Of a stretch of DNA of 64,000 bases, positions 43,772 through 52,183 are shown one piece after another. Below the pieces are notes generated by a model. The model was not told the DNA's origin. It was given only the letters and a program-made list of their open reading frames with translations, and searched no databases. Source of the DNA: G051903925 sp051903925 (GTDB lineage: Bacteria > Pseudomonadota > Alphaproteobacteria > Zavarziniales > Zavarziniaceae); assembly GCF_051903925.1 (NCBI RefSeq), contig NZ_CP173678.1, positions 1,612,001 through 1,676,000 on the forward strand, in the 5' to 3' direction. The translations under genes were made by a program, and so were the position numbers. Position 1 is the first letter of the stretch; every line of letters starts with the position of its first letter.

Positions 43772-45412
43772 ATGCTGGGCTTGATGCAGGACCGACCACT
43801 TCTGATTTCGTCGTTCCTGACTCACGCGGCGCTCTATCACGGGGACCGCGAGATCGTCAGCCGCACCATCGAGGGTCCGATCCACCGCACCAACTATCGT
43901 GAGGTGGAGCGCCGCGCGCGCAAGCTGGCCAATGCGCTGGCCGGCCTGGGCGCGACGTTCGGCGATCGCATCGGCACGCTGGCGTGGAACGGCTATCGGC
44001 ATCTGGAGATCTGGTACGGCACGTCCGGCTCGGGACTTGTCTGCCACACGATCAATCCGCGCCTGTTCCCGGAGCAGATCTCGTACATCGTCAACCATGC
44101 CGAGGACCGGGTCCTGTTCGTCGACCTGACCTTCGTGCCCCTGGTCGAGAAGTTCGCCGACAAGCTGACCGCCGTCCGCCACTTCGTCATCATGACCGAC
44201 CGGGCGCACATGCCCGAAACGACCATTCCCAACGCCCTCTGCTATGAGGAGATCGTCGAGGCAGCGTCCGAGGACTATGCCTGGCCGCAGTTCGACGAGA
44301 ATACCGCCTCGTCGCTGTGCTACACCTCGGGCACGACGGGCAATCCGAAGGGGGTGCTCTACTCCCACCGCTCGACCACGATTCACAGCCTGTCGGCCAA
44401 CTCGGCCGATGCGTTCTGCCTGTCCAGCCGCGACGTCGTGCTGCCGATCGTGCCGATGTTCCATGCCAATGCCTGGTCGCTGCCCTATGGCGTGTCCATG
44501 GTCGGCGCCAAGATGGTGTTCCCCGGCGCCAAGCTGGACGGTCCCAGCGTGCATGAGCTGCTGGAGGGCGAGGGTGTCACCTTCACCGCCGCGGTCCCGA
44601 CCGTGTGGCTGATGCTGCTGCAGCACCTGGAGGCGACGGGCGGCGCGATCACCACCCTGAAGCGCGTCGTGATCGGTGGCTCGGCGGCTCCCGCCAGCAT
44701 GATCGAAACGTTCGAGAAGAAGTACGGCGCCACCGTCATCCATGCCTGGGGCATGACCGAGATGAGCCCGATCGGCACGCTGGGTGCGCTGAAGGCCGGC
44801 ATGGACAGCCTGCCCTATGAGCAGCAGCTGGCCTACAAGGCCAAGCAGGGCCGCGCCGTCTATGGGGTCGAGATCAAGATCACCGACGATGACGGCAACG
44901 AGCTGCCGCGCGACGGCAAGGCCTTTGGCCACCTGATGGTGCGCGGCCCCTGGATCGCCAAGGCCTACCTGAAGAACGAGGGCGGCAACATCCTGGACAA
45001 GGATGGCTGGTTCGACACTGGCGACGTCGCGACGCTGGACCCCGAGGGGTACATGCAGATCACCGACCGGGCCAAGGACGTGATCAAGTCGGGCGGCGAG
45101 TGGATCAGCTCGATCGACCTCGAGAACGCGGCCGTCGGCCATCCGGCGGTGGCAGAGGCGGCGGTGATCGGCATCGTCCATCCCAAGTGGGACGAGCGGC
45201 CCCTGCTCATCGTCGTGAAGAAGCCCGGGGCCGAGGTGACCAAGGACGAGTTGCTGAAGTTCCTGGAGGGCAAGGTCGCGAAGTGGTGGCTGCCCGACGA
45301 CGTCGCCTTTGTCCCCGAGCTGCCGCACACCGCGACAGGCAAGCTGCTCAAGACCAAGCTGCGCGAGGACTTCAAGTCCTGGCGCCTGCCCACCGCCGAC
45401 GCCGCGGAATAG
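43772..45412 (+). CDS. Acyl-CoA ligase (AMP-forming), medium/long-chain or DmdB-like
   Basis: Activates a carboxylic acid to its CoA thioester through an acyl-adenylate. The 546-residue protein starts MLGLMQDRPLLISSFLTHAA, shared with acyl-CoA ligases annotated as long-chain fatty acid or 3-methylmercaptopropionate (DmdB) ligases. AMP-binding motif YTSGTTGNPKG is at 184-194, HAWGMTEMSP in the middle, GWFDTGDVA and DRAKDVIKSGGEWIS near the hinge, and the catalytic Lys in TGKLLKTKLRE. GGGAGG lies five bases before the ATG. Exact acyl chain cannot be read from the sequence. A strong palindrome follows the stop. Confidence 0.92.
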   Translation: MLGLMQDRPLLISSFLTHAALYHGDREIVSRTIEGPIHRTNYREVERRARKLANALAGLGATFGDRIGTLAWNGYRHLEIWYGTSGSGLVCHTINPRLFPEQISYIVNHAEDRVLFVDLTFVPLVEKFADKLTAVRHFVIMTDRAHMPETTIPNALCYEEIVEAASEDYAWPQFDENTASSLCYTSGTTGNPKGVLYSHRSTTIHSLSANSADAFCLSSRDVVLPIVPMFHANAWSLPYGVSMVGAKMVFPGAKLDGPSVHELLEGEGVTFTAAVPTVWLMLLQHLEATGGAITTLKRVVIGGSAAPASMIETFEKKYGATVIHAWGMTEMSPIGTLGALKAGMDSLPYEQQLAYKAKQGRAVYGVEIKITDDDGNELPRDGKAFGHLMVRGPWIAKAYLKNEGGNILDKDGWFDTGDVATLDPEGYMQITDRAKDVIKSGGEWISSIDLENAAVGHPAVAEAAVIGIVHPKWDERPLLIVVKKPGAEVTKDELLKFLEGKVAKWWLPDDVAFVPELPHTATGKLLKTKLREDFKSWRLPTADAAE

Positions 45413-45431
45413 GCGACCAGTCCCGCCCTAT

Positions 45432-45468
45432 GGTCCGCTTGCCCATCCGCCGGATGGGCAAGCGGACC
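45432..45468. terminator. Bidirectional terminator-like palindrome
   Basis: Perfect 17-base stem (GGTCCGCTTGCCCATCC and its complement) around a three-base loop. It lies between the converging acyl-CoA ligase and DUF4175 genes, 20 bases from one stop and 12 from the other. There is no T-run on either side, so termination is likely from position and stem strength, not proven. Confidence 0.65.
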
Positions 45469-45479
45469 TCGACGCGGCG

Positions 45480-48086
45480 TCAGAACCGGCGGAGCAGGCG
45501 GTCGATATAGTCCAGTTCGTCCTGCGGCCGGCGGCGGTCGGAGGCCCGGCGGCGCAGTTCGTCCAGGATCGCTCGGGCGCGCTGCAGGTCGGCCTCGTCC
45601 GGCACGCGGACGCTTTCGCCCTTGTCGAACTGCTCGTTGGGCAGGGGCCGGCCGAACGGGTCGTTGCCGCCGCGCTGGCCCTGTTCCTGGCCCTCATCGC
45701 TCTGGCCGGCCTGTTCCTGCAGTTGCTGGGCCATGCCCTCGGCCGCGTCGCGCATCTGGTTCATGGCCTGGCTCTGGTTGGGCACGGCCTCGCCCGGCTC
45801 GCCCTGGCCCAGGGCCTCGCGCGCATCGCGCATGGCGCGCTCCGCATCGCCCAGGCCCTCCGGAATGCCGGCACCCGACTCGTCCAGGCGGCGCATCATC
45901 TCGCCCAGCGCCTGGCGCAGCGCCTCCTGCTGGCCGGCCAGGTTCTCCAGGCCCATCTGCTGGCCCTCCTGGCCCGCCGAATCCTGCCCGGCCTGGTCGC
46001 CCTGCTGGGTTTCGCCGCCGGCCTGGGGCTGCTGCCCCGCCTCGCCCTCGCCACGATCGCGCTGGCGATCGGCCTGAAGGCTCTGGTCCATCAGGCGCTG
46101 CTGGTCCTGCATCATCTGCTGCAATTCGCGGAGCGAGCGGCTCGTCTCCCGGGCGGAGGGGTTGGGCTCCTGCGCCTGGCCGGTCCGCATGTTCTCCATC
46201 ATCTGCTGCAGCTCGGAGAGCATCTGCTGTGCCGCGTCCCGGCTGCCGGAGCGGGCCAGCTCCTCCATCCGGTCCATCATTTTCATCAGTTCGCGACCGT
46301 CGATGACCTGGGCATGCGGGTCGATCGGATCCATCGCCTCGCCCCGCTGCATGCGGCGCATGGCATCCTGGGCCAGGGCCTGCATGTACTGGTTCATCGC
46401 CTGGCGCAGCTCGCTCATCAGGCGTTCCAGCTCCTGGTCCGAGGCCCCCTCGGCCAGGGCCCGCTCCAGCGCTTCCTGTGCGGCACGCAGGTCGCGCTCG
46501 GCCAGCGACTTGGCGCCGTCCTCGATGCGCAGGGCGGTATCCCACATCAGGTCGACCACCGAATCCCGGGCGGCCTGGTCGCGCGTGGCGATCTCGGCCT
46601 TCTGCTCGGCGTTGGCATGGGGGTTGGGCGGACGGTCGAGCTGGTCCAGCCGGAAATAGGCGCTGCGCAGGGCCAGGAACACGACCATGTCCTCGCCATA
46701 GTCGCTGGGCTTGCGCGACAGCGCGTCCATCACGTCCGCCACCTCGCGCCAAGTCTCGGGCTCGGTCACCAGGAGCTTGCGCGCGGCGATGATCTGCCGG
46801 GCGACCGGGTGCTCGAACGGCCGCTCGGGCAAGGTGATGGCAAAGGCGTCCGAGACGCCGACCTGGTCGCGCCCATCGCGCGCCGCCAGGGTCAGCAGGA
46901 CCGGCAGGCCGGCCCAGGGGTGCGCCGTCAGATCGCGCACCAGGCTGGCCTTGGCCTCGCGCGGGGCGCCGGGCGGCGCGACCAGGGGCAGCGTCATGGC
47001 CTGGTCCGTGCCCTGGCGGCGGATGCGCAGCTCGATCCCGGCCAGGCCCCAGTCGTCGGCCGCCGTGTAGTCGACCTTCAGCGCATGGCGCGGGGTGGGT
47101 CCGGGCGAACTGGCGAAGGTGATGACCGGGGCCGCGTCGGGCACGATGGTCAGGCTCCAGGTGCCCAGGTCCTGCCCCGCCTGACGCACGGCGAGCGTGG
47201 AACCGGCGTCCAACGTCGCCTCGATCTGGTGATCGTCCTGGCCCGCTGCCTGGAATGGTGTCTCGTCCTGGTCCACGGCCAGGACGGGTGCCGCACTGCC
47301 GCCATGGACGCGGGCCAGCAGGGTCGACCCCTCCGGCACCGTGATCGGGCCGGTGACGGCGCTGATGCCGTTCTCGCTCAGCACCACGGGCGCCTCCCCC
47401 GTATAGGTTGGCGGCGTGATCCAGGCATCCAGCACTGGCGGCGCGGGGGCGGCACCCGCCAGGTCGGGGCTGACGGCGCGGCCCAGCCGGTCGCGCCAGG
47501 CATCGCCGGCCGCGACCACGGCGACCAGCAGCACCAGCACCAGCCCCACGCGCAGCGCCAGCGGATCGCGCCGTGCCAGGTCGGGGTGCGGAACGACCGG
47601 TTTCAGCCGGCTCAGGGCCTGCTCCGCCCGACGCTGGTGGACCTGCCACAGGGCGCGCGCGGTCGCATCCTCCAGGCCACTGGTGGCGGGCCGGTCGGCC
47701 AGCACCGATAGCGGGCGGTGGGCCAGGTTGCTCGTCGTCTCGATCCGGCGCAGGGCCTGCTGCCGGTCGGGCAATGCGATGCGCCGCGCGCCAAGGCCCA
47801 GTGCCGCGACGAAGGCAATGCCCAGCACGACCAGAAGGGCCAGGTGAAGCAGCCCGGGCAGCGCCGCCGGCACATCGAACAGGCTCAGCACCAGGAAGAT
47901 GCCGGCAATGCCCAGGGCCGGGGCCAGGGCGGGCCACAGGCTCTCCCAGAACAGCGCGGCACGCGCCTGCCAGACATGGCGCGCCAGCCGCGCCCCCGGC
48001 AGCGGACGGTGCGGGCGGGCCCGCGCGCTGTCGGCCTGACCGGTGTCGCCTGTGCTGTCGCCCACGCCCAACTCCTTCACGATCAT
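45480..48086 (-). CDS. DUF4175/TIGR02302-family membrane protein
   Basis: An 868-residue protein with two N-terminal hydrophobic segments (about 49-69 and 75-96) plus another near 190-210, then a large periplasmic part. The second half is a Gln/Met/Glu-rich helical region (about 520-820) with repeated ELQQMMxN-like units and a Q/G-rich linker. This architecture and the position after lysA identify the alphaproteobacterial TIGR02302 family, whose function is unknown. The ATG at 48086 is used since the longer frame has no matching content. The gap to the lysA stop is 25 bases, so they form one operon. Confidence 0.88.
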   Translation of the reverse strand: MIVKELGVGDSTGDTGQADSARARPHRPLPGARLARHVWQARAALFWESLWPALAPALGIAGIFLVLSLFDVPAALPGLLHLALLVVLGIAFVAALGLGARRIALPDRQQALRRIETTSNLAHRPLSVLADRPATSGLEDATARALWQVHQRRAEQALSRLKPVVPHPDLARRDPLALRVGLVLVLLVAVVAAGDAWRDRLGRAVSPDLAGAAPAPPVLDAWITPPTYTGEAPVVLSENGISAVTGPITVPEGSTLLARVHGGSAAPVLAVDQDETPFQAAGQDDHQIEATLDAGSTLAVRQAGQDLGTWSLTIVPDAAPVITFASSPGPTPRHALKVDYTAADDWGLAGIELRIRRQGTDQAMTLPLVAPPGAPREAKASLVRDLTAHPWAGLPVLLTLAARDGRDQVGVSDAFAITLPERPFEHPVARQIIAARKLLVTEPETWREVADVMDALSRKPSDYGEDMVVFLALRSAYFRLDQLDRPPNPHANAEQKAEIATRDQAARDSVVDLMWDTALRIEDGAKSLAERDLRAAQEALERALAEGASDQELERLMSELRQAMNQYMQALAQDAMRRMQRGEAMDPIDPHAQVIDGRELMKMMDRMEELARSGSRDAAQQMLSELQQMMENMRTGQAQEPNPSARETSRSLRELQQMMQDQQRLMDQSLQADRQRDRGEGEAGQQPQAGGETQQGDQAGQDSAGQEGQQMGLENLAGQQEALRQALGEMMRRLDESGAGIPEGLGDAERAMRDAREALGQGEPGEAVPNQSQAMNQMRDAAEGMAQQLQEQAGQSDEGQEQGQRGGNDPFGRPLPNEQFDKGESVRVPDEADLQRARAILDELRRRASDRRRPQDELDYIDRLLRRF

Positions 48087-48111
48087 GCCGCCCGGCGCGC
48101 CGCCCGATATG

Positions 48112-49419
48112 CTATTCGGCCGCACCCCGTCTCTCGTCCGACGCGTCTCCGACCCAGGATGGCACGCTGTCCAGGGCCAGGATATCGGCAACCTCCATCC
48201 TGCGCCGAACGATGGCAAAACGATGGCCGCTGACCAGCACTTCCGGCACCAGGGGCCGCGTGTTGTAGGTACCCGACATCACTGCGCCATAGGCCCCCGC
48301 CGTCTGGAAGGCGACCAGGTCGCCGGCCTTCAGCGGCGGCAGGGGACGGTCCTTGGCAAAGCTGTCGGTGCTTTCGCACACCGGGCCCACGACATCGACG
48401 GGCAGCAGGGCGACGCCCTTGTCCGGCTGGGCCACGGGCACGATCTCGTGGTGCGAGTCATAGAGGGCGGGCCGCATCAGGTCGTTCATCGCGGCGTCCA
48501 GGATGACGAACTGGCGCCCGGCGCTCTCCTTCACATAGGTGACGGCGGCAACCAGGATGCCGGCTTCCGCGACGATGCGGCGCCCCGGCTCGAACAGCAG
48601 GGTACAGCCCAGGTTGCCGACGATCCGCCGGGCCAGCGCGCCATAGTCGGCGGCCCGTGGCGGGGACGCCTTCAGGTTGCCATAGTCGACGCCCAGTCCC
48701 CCGCCCAGGTCGATGCGGTCGATCCGGTGCCCGGCATCGCGCAGGGACCGCACCAGGTCCGCGACCCGGCCAAAGGCCGTGGCCAGGGGGTCGAGGCTGG
48801 TCAGCTGGCTGCCGATATGGATGTCCACCCCCGCCACATCGAGGCCGGGCAGCGCCGCCGCGGCCGCATAGGTGCCGGGCACGTCGGCCCAGGCAATGCC
48901 GAACTTGTCGTGCTCGCGGCCCGTCGAGATCTTGTCGTGCGTGCCCGCATCGACGTCCGGATTGACGCGCAGCGCAACCGGTGCCGTGTGCCCGCCCGCA
49001 ACCGCCCGGGCCGACAGGGCGTGCAGCTCCGGGATCGACTCGACATTGAACTGGTAGATCCCGGCAGCCAGCGCGGCATCCAGCTCGGCTGCGGTCTTGC
49101 CCACGCCGGAAAAGACGATGCGGCCGGCCGGGATGCCGGCCTGCAGCGCCCGCATCATCTCCCCCGCCGAGACGACATCGGCCCCGGCCCCAAGCCGGGC
49201 CAGGGTCGCCAGCACCGCCTGGTTCGAGTTCGCCTTCACCGAATAGCAGACGATCGTATCCAGCCCGGTCAGCGACCCGGCGAAATCCAGGTACTGCGCC
49301 TCAAGCTTTGCGGTCGAATAGCAATAGAACGGCGTGCCGACCTCTGCCGCGATCGCAGCCACCGACACGTCCTCGGCATGCAGCGTGCCCTGACGCCACG
49401 CAAACGGCTGCACGCTCAT
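48112..49419 (-). CDS. lysA: Diaminopimelate decarboxylase
   Basis: Last step of lysine synthesis: removes CO2 from meso-diaminopimelate using pyridoxal phosphate. The 435-residue protein has the PLP lysine K62 in VCYSVKANSN, the HIGSQL substrate loop, the phosphate-binding DLGGGLGVDY, and the Cys-containing GPVCESTDSF that completes the active site across the dimer. The ATG at 49419 overlaps the stop of the small lipoprotein gene (ATGA). The frame extends upstream only through repeat-derived sequence, so the shorter start is right. Confidence 0.95.
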   Translation of the reverse strand: MSVQPFAWRQGTLHAEDVSVAAIAAEVGTPFYCYSTAKLEAQYLDFAGSLTGLDTIVCYSVKANSNQAVLATLARLGAGADVVSAGEMMRALQAGIPAGRIVFSGVGKTAAELDAALAAGIYQFNVESIPELHALSARAVAGGHTAPVALRVNPDVDAGTHDKISTGREHDKFGIAWADVPGTYAAAAALPGLDVAGVDIHIGSQLTSLDPLATAFGRVADLVRSLRDAGHRIDRIDLGGGLGVDYGNLKASPPRAADYGALARRIVGNLGCTLLFEPGRRIVAEAGILVAAVTYVKESAGRQFVILDAAMNDLMRPALYDSHHEIVPVAQPDKGVALLPVDVVGPVCESTDSFAKDRPLPPLKAGDLVAFQTAGAYGAVMSGTYNTRPLVPEVLVSGHRFAIVRRRMEVADILALDSVPSWVGDASDERRGAAE

Positions 49420-49706
49420 GCCGCGCAATCCGAAATGGCGATTGAACCCTCTCCCCTCGCGGGGGAGGGCAGGGTGGGGGGGCGTCGGCATGCAGGGCCA
49501 AGTTCTGGAAGAGAGGCGCTTCGTTGAGGCCCCCCCATCCCAACCTTCCCCCGCAAGGGGGGAAGGAGTTCCGCTGCGCCCGGCTTCAACATGAAGCTCT
49601 GCTGCTCGGGCTCCGGAGCGGGCGGGCGCAGGGCGCCGCGCTTGCCGCAGGCGGAGAGGCCCAGCGCCAGCATGCAGGCCAGGCCTGCGATCACGATCCG
49701 CCTCAT
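49416..49706 (-). CDS. lptM: LptM-like small lipoprotein with repeat-derived C-terminus
   Basis: Short outer-membrane lipoprotein in the argH-lysA interval. The 96-residue product has a signal peptide and lipobox LSAC with Cys20, then GKRGALRPP, the hallmark of the LptM family that helps LptD assembly. LptM proteins are usually about half this length. Here residues about 47-89 are encoded by a dispersed palindromic repeat (49447-49566), giving Pro/Gly/Arg-rich text such as LRGKVGMGG and PTLPSPARGEG. The frame stays open through the repeat and ends with an ATGA overlap onto lysA, keeping translational coupling. Start overlaps the argH stop by four bases. Confidence 0.8.
   Translation of the reverse strand: MRRIVIAGLACMLALGLSACGKRGALRPPAPEPEQQSFMLKPGAAELLPPLRGKVGMGGPQRSASLPELGPACRRPPTLPSPARGEGSIAISDCAA
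49447..49566. repeat. Dispersed composite palindromic repeat, copy B
   Basis: Left arm CTCCCCTCGCGGGGGAG plus a G-run; right arm C-run plus CCTTCCCCCGCAAGGGGGGAAGG. Same plan and size as copies at 12036-12154 and 58235-58351. The middle shares a CTCAA..CGAAG.GC stretch with copy A in inverse orientation. It lies inside the lptM reading frame. Confidence 0.75.
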
Positions 49707-51199
49707 GCCCCTGCTCCTACGGCCTGGAGGTCCCGCCCGCGTGCCGCCAGCACCGCCTGCCAGCGCGCCACCTGCTCCCGCACGCGCGAGGGCGCCGTGC
49801 CGCCATAGGACGTGCGGCTGGCGACCGAGAAATCGACGCTCAGGACCTTCAGCGCCTCGGCCGTCACCTTGGGCTCGACCGCCTGGAGATCGGACAGGGT
49901 CAGGTCTTCAAGCCCCACCCCGCGGTCCTCCGCCAGCTTCACCGCGCGGCCGGCCACGTGATGGGCCTGGCGGAACGGCATGTTGATGTGGATGACCAGC
50001 CAGTCGGCCAGGTCGGTCGCGGTGGAGAAGCCGCCGCCAGCCGCCGCGCGCAAGGCCGGCTTGTTCGGCGTCATGTCGGCCACCATGCCGATCATTGCGT
50101 CCAGCGCCAGTTCCAGGCTGTCCGCCGCCTCGAACGTGGGCGGCTTGTCCTCCTGCATGTCCTTGGAGTAGGCCAGCGGCAGGCCCTTCATCACCAGGAG
50201 GAGGCTGTTGAACGAGCCGACGATGCGCCCGACCTTGGCGCGCACCAGCTCAGCCGCATCCGGGTTGCGCTTCTGCGGCATGATCGACGAGCCCGTGGTG
50301 AACGCATCCGTCAGCGTCACGAAGCGGAAGGGCGAGGAGCACCAGATCACGATCTCCTCCGCGAGGCGCGACAGGTGCATGGCCAGGATCGAGCCCACCG
50401 ACAGGTACTCCAGGGCGAAGTCGCGGTCGGCGACGGCATCCAGCGAATTGGCCGTCGGCCGGTCGAAGCCCAGCTCCCGCGCCGTCGCGTCGCGGTCGAT
50501 GGGGAAGGACGTGCCGGCCAATGCCGCCGAACCCAGCGGGCATTCGTTGAGGCGGGCGCGGGCGTCGAGGACGCGGCTGCGGTCGCGCTCCGCCATCTCG
50601 ACATAGGCCAGCATGTGGTGGCCGAAGGTGACGGGCTGCGCCGTCTGGAGATGGGTGAAGCCGGGCATCACCGTATCGGCATGGGCGGCGGCCTGGGCCA
50701 CCAGTTCCGCCTGCAGGGCCGAGAGCTTGAGCGCCAGGCGGTCGAGGGCCGTGCGCACCCACAGCTTGAAGTCGGTCGCCACCTGGTCGTTGCGCGAGCG
50801 CGCGGTGTGCAGGCGGCCCGCGGCAGGGCCGATCAGCTCGGTCAGGCGGGCCTCCACATTGAAGTGGATATCTTCCCGATCCCGGCGGAAATCGAAGCGT
50901 CCCTCGCGGATCTCCGCCTCGATCACATCAAGCCCACGAAGAATTGAGTCCCCGTCCTCCCGGCTTAGGATTCCGGCAACCACCAGCATTCGACAATGTG
51001 CACGCGACCCGGCAAGGTCCTCGGCATAGAGGCGCGAATCGACGTCGATCGAGGTGTTGATGCGCTCCATCACTTCTGCCGGGCCGCGGGCGAAGCGGCC
51101 ACCCCAGAAGGGATTGGCCGAACGGTCGCCCGGGATTTCAGGCAGGTGATTGGGCGCAGCCACCGCGGGGGCTGCAGGATCGGTCGAAGGGGTGTCCAT
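49703..51199 (-). CDS. argH: Argininosuccinate lyase
   Basis: Final step of arginine synthesis: splits argininosuccinate to arginine and fumarate. The 498-residue protein has the superfamily signature SSIMPQKRNPD at 305-315, TARSRNDQV near 132-140, and the HTHLQ-like FTHLQTAQP near 181-189. The core begins at ANPFWGGRFA, so the first 27 residues are an extra, Pro/Ala-rich leader. The ATG at 51199 is the only reasonable ATG, and it overlaps head-on with the start codon of the divergent thioredoxin-like gene (shared CATG). The operon continues to lptM, lysA and the DUF4175 gene. Confidence 0.95.
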   Translation of the reverse strand: MDTPSTDPAAPAVAAPNHLPEIPGDRSANPFWGGRFARGPAEVMERINTSIDVDSRLYAEDLAGSRAHCRMLVVAGILSREDGDSILRGLDVIEAEIREGRFDFRRDREDIHFNVEARLTELIGPAAGRLHTARSRNDQVATDFKLWVRTALDRLALKLSALQAELVAQAAAHADTVMPGFTHLQTAQPVTFGHHMLAYVEMAERDRSRVLDARARLNECPLGSAALAGTSFPIDRDATARELGFDRPTANSLDAVADRDFALEYLSVGSILAMHLSRLAEEIVIWCSSPFRFVTLTDAFTTGSSIMPQKRNPDAAELVRAKVGRIVGSFNSLLLVMKGLPLAYSKDMQEDKPPTFEAADSLELALDAMIGMVADMTPNKPALRAAAGGGFSTATDLADWLVIHINMPFRQAHHVAGRAVKLAEDRGVGLEDLTLSDLQAVEPKVTAEALKVLSVDFSVASRTSYGGTAPSRVREQVARWQAVLAARGRDLQAVGAGA

Positions 51200-51785
51200 G
51201 GTGCGTGGTGCTGCTCTGGTCCGGTGCGCGTTGCGGGCTGGTGTGTTGGCGGGTCTGGCCTGGCTGGTCGCCGCGGCCGTGCCGGTCAGCTATGTGCCGG
51301 CCAACTTCGTATCCGCCTGGGGTGCGATGGCCAAGTTTACAGTCACCCGCGAAGCCGTACCAGCGCCGCCGGTGATGCTTGTCGGCCTCAATGGCGAGCG
51401 GCGCGACATCCGCACCCTCCAGGGCAAGGTGGTCCTGATCAATTTCTGGGCCACGTGGTGCACCCCCTGCATCAAGGAGATGCCGGGCCTGGCCGAACTG
51501 CAGCGCACATTCGGCCCGGACCGGTTCGAGGTCATCACCGTTTCCGTCGACAAGGACGGGGCACCACGGGTGCGGGCCGCGATGGCCCGTCACGGCATCG
51601 AACTCTATTCCTATGTCGACCCCGACAGCTTCATCATGAAGGTGTTCGATGCGCCGGCCGTCCCCACCACCATGCTGATCGACCACAATGGCATGGTGCG
51701 GGGGCGCATGCTGGGCGGGGCGCGCTGGGGCAGCGACGCGGCGCGCGACCTGATCGCCCGCTACCTGGCCGAAGCGGGGGTCTGA
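51198..51785 (+). CDS. TlpA-like membrane-anchored thioredoxin
   Basis: Periplasmic thiol-disulfide reductase. The 195-residue protein has one N-terminal membrane helix (about 10-32), then a thioredoxin fold with the active site WATWCTPC (C88, C91) and the cis-Pro loop VPTTML. VVLINFWATW and VFDAPAVPTTMLID are typical of the TlpA/ResA/DsbE group. The role may be cytochrome maturation or general reduction of periplasmic proteins; the haem exporter genes are 44 kb away. The ATG at 51198 has AAGGGG upstream and shares bases with the argH start on the other strand. Confidence 0.88.
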   Translation: MVRGAALVRCALRAGVLAGLAWLVAAAVPVSYVPANFVSAWGAMAKFTVTREAVPAPPVMLVGLNGERRDIRTLQGKVVLINFWATWCTPCIKEMPGLAELQRTFGPDRFEVITVSVDKDGAPRVRAAMARHGIELYSYVDPDSFIMKVFDAPAVPTTMLIDHNGMVRGRMLGGARWGSDAARDLIARYLAEAGV

Positions 51786-51826
51786 GCCTCTCCCCCGCGC
51801 GACGCCCGCGTGGCAGTGTGGCGGGC

Positions 51827-52171
51827 ATGAGCCCCGCCTTGACGACCTATCTCGCCCTGATGCTGGCGATCGTGCTGGAAGTGATCGGCACGTCCGCCCT
51901 CCAGGCCTCGCAGCAGTTCACCCGCATCTGGCCCGTCCTGCTGATGGCCGTGTGCTATGCCGGGGCCTTCTACCTGATGTCGATCGCCATGCGCGCGATG
52001 CCGGTCGGCATCGTCTATGCGATCTGGAGCGGCCTTGGCATCGTGCTGATCTCGCTTGTCGGCGTCGTCGTCTTCAAGCAGGCGCTGGACCTGCCGGCGA
52101 TGATCGGGCTGGGCCTGATCGTCGCCGGCGTCCTGGTCGTCAACCTGTTCTCGAAATCGACCGTGCATTGA
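51827..52171 (+). CDS. Small multidrug resistance (SMR) family transporter, EmrE-like
   Basis: Proton-coupled export of cationic compounds across the inner membrane, working as a dual-topology dimer. The 114-residue protein has four hydrophobic helices. The essential membrane Glu is E18 in LMLAIVLEVIGTSALQAS, and the GIVYAIWSGLGIVLI segment holds the conserved Tyr and Trp (W67). That pattern fits the Qac/EmrE branch better than the guanidinium (Gdx) branch, but the substrate is not proven. ATG at 51827 follows GGCGGG. Confidence 0.92.
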   Translation: MSPALTTYLALMLAIVLEVIGTSALQASQQFTRIWPVLLMAVCYAGAFYLMSIAMRAMPVGIVYAIWSGLGIVLISLVGVVVFKQALDLPAMIGLGLIVAGVLVVNLFSKSTVH

Positions 52172-52183
52172 CGGGCCGCGGCG

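Noticed and set aside
51198..51785. TlpA-like protein as the CcmG partner of ccmAB
   Set aside because: It is far from ccmAB and in a different setting. The fold is shared by several thioredoxin-like groups, so the specific CcmG label is not supported.
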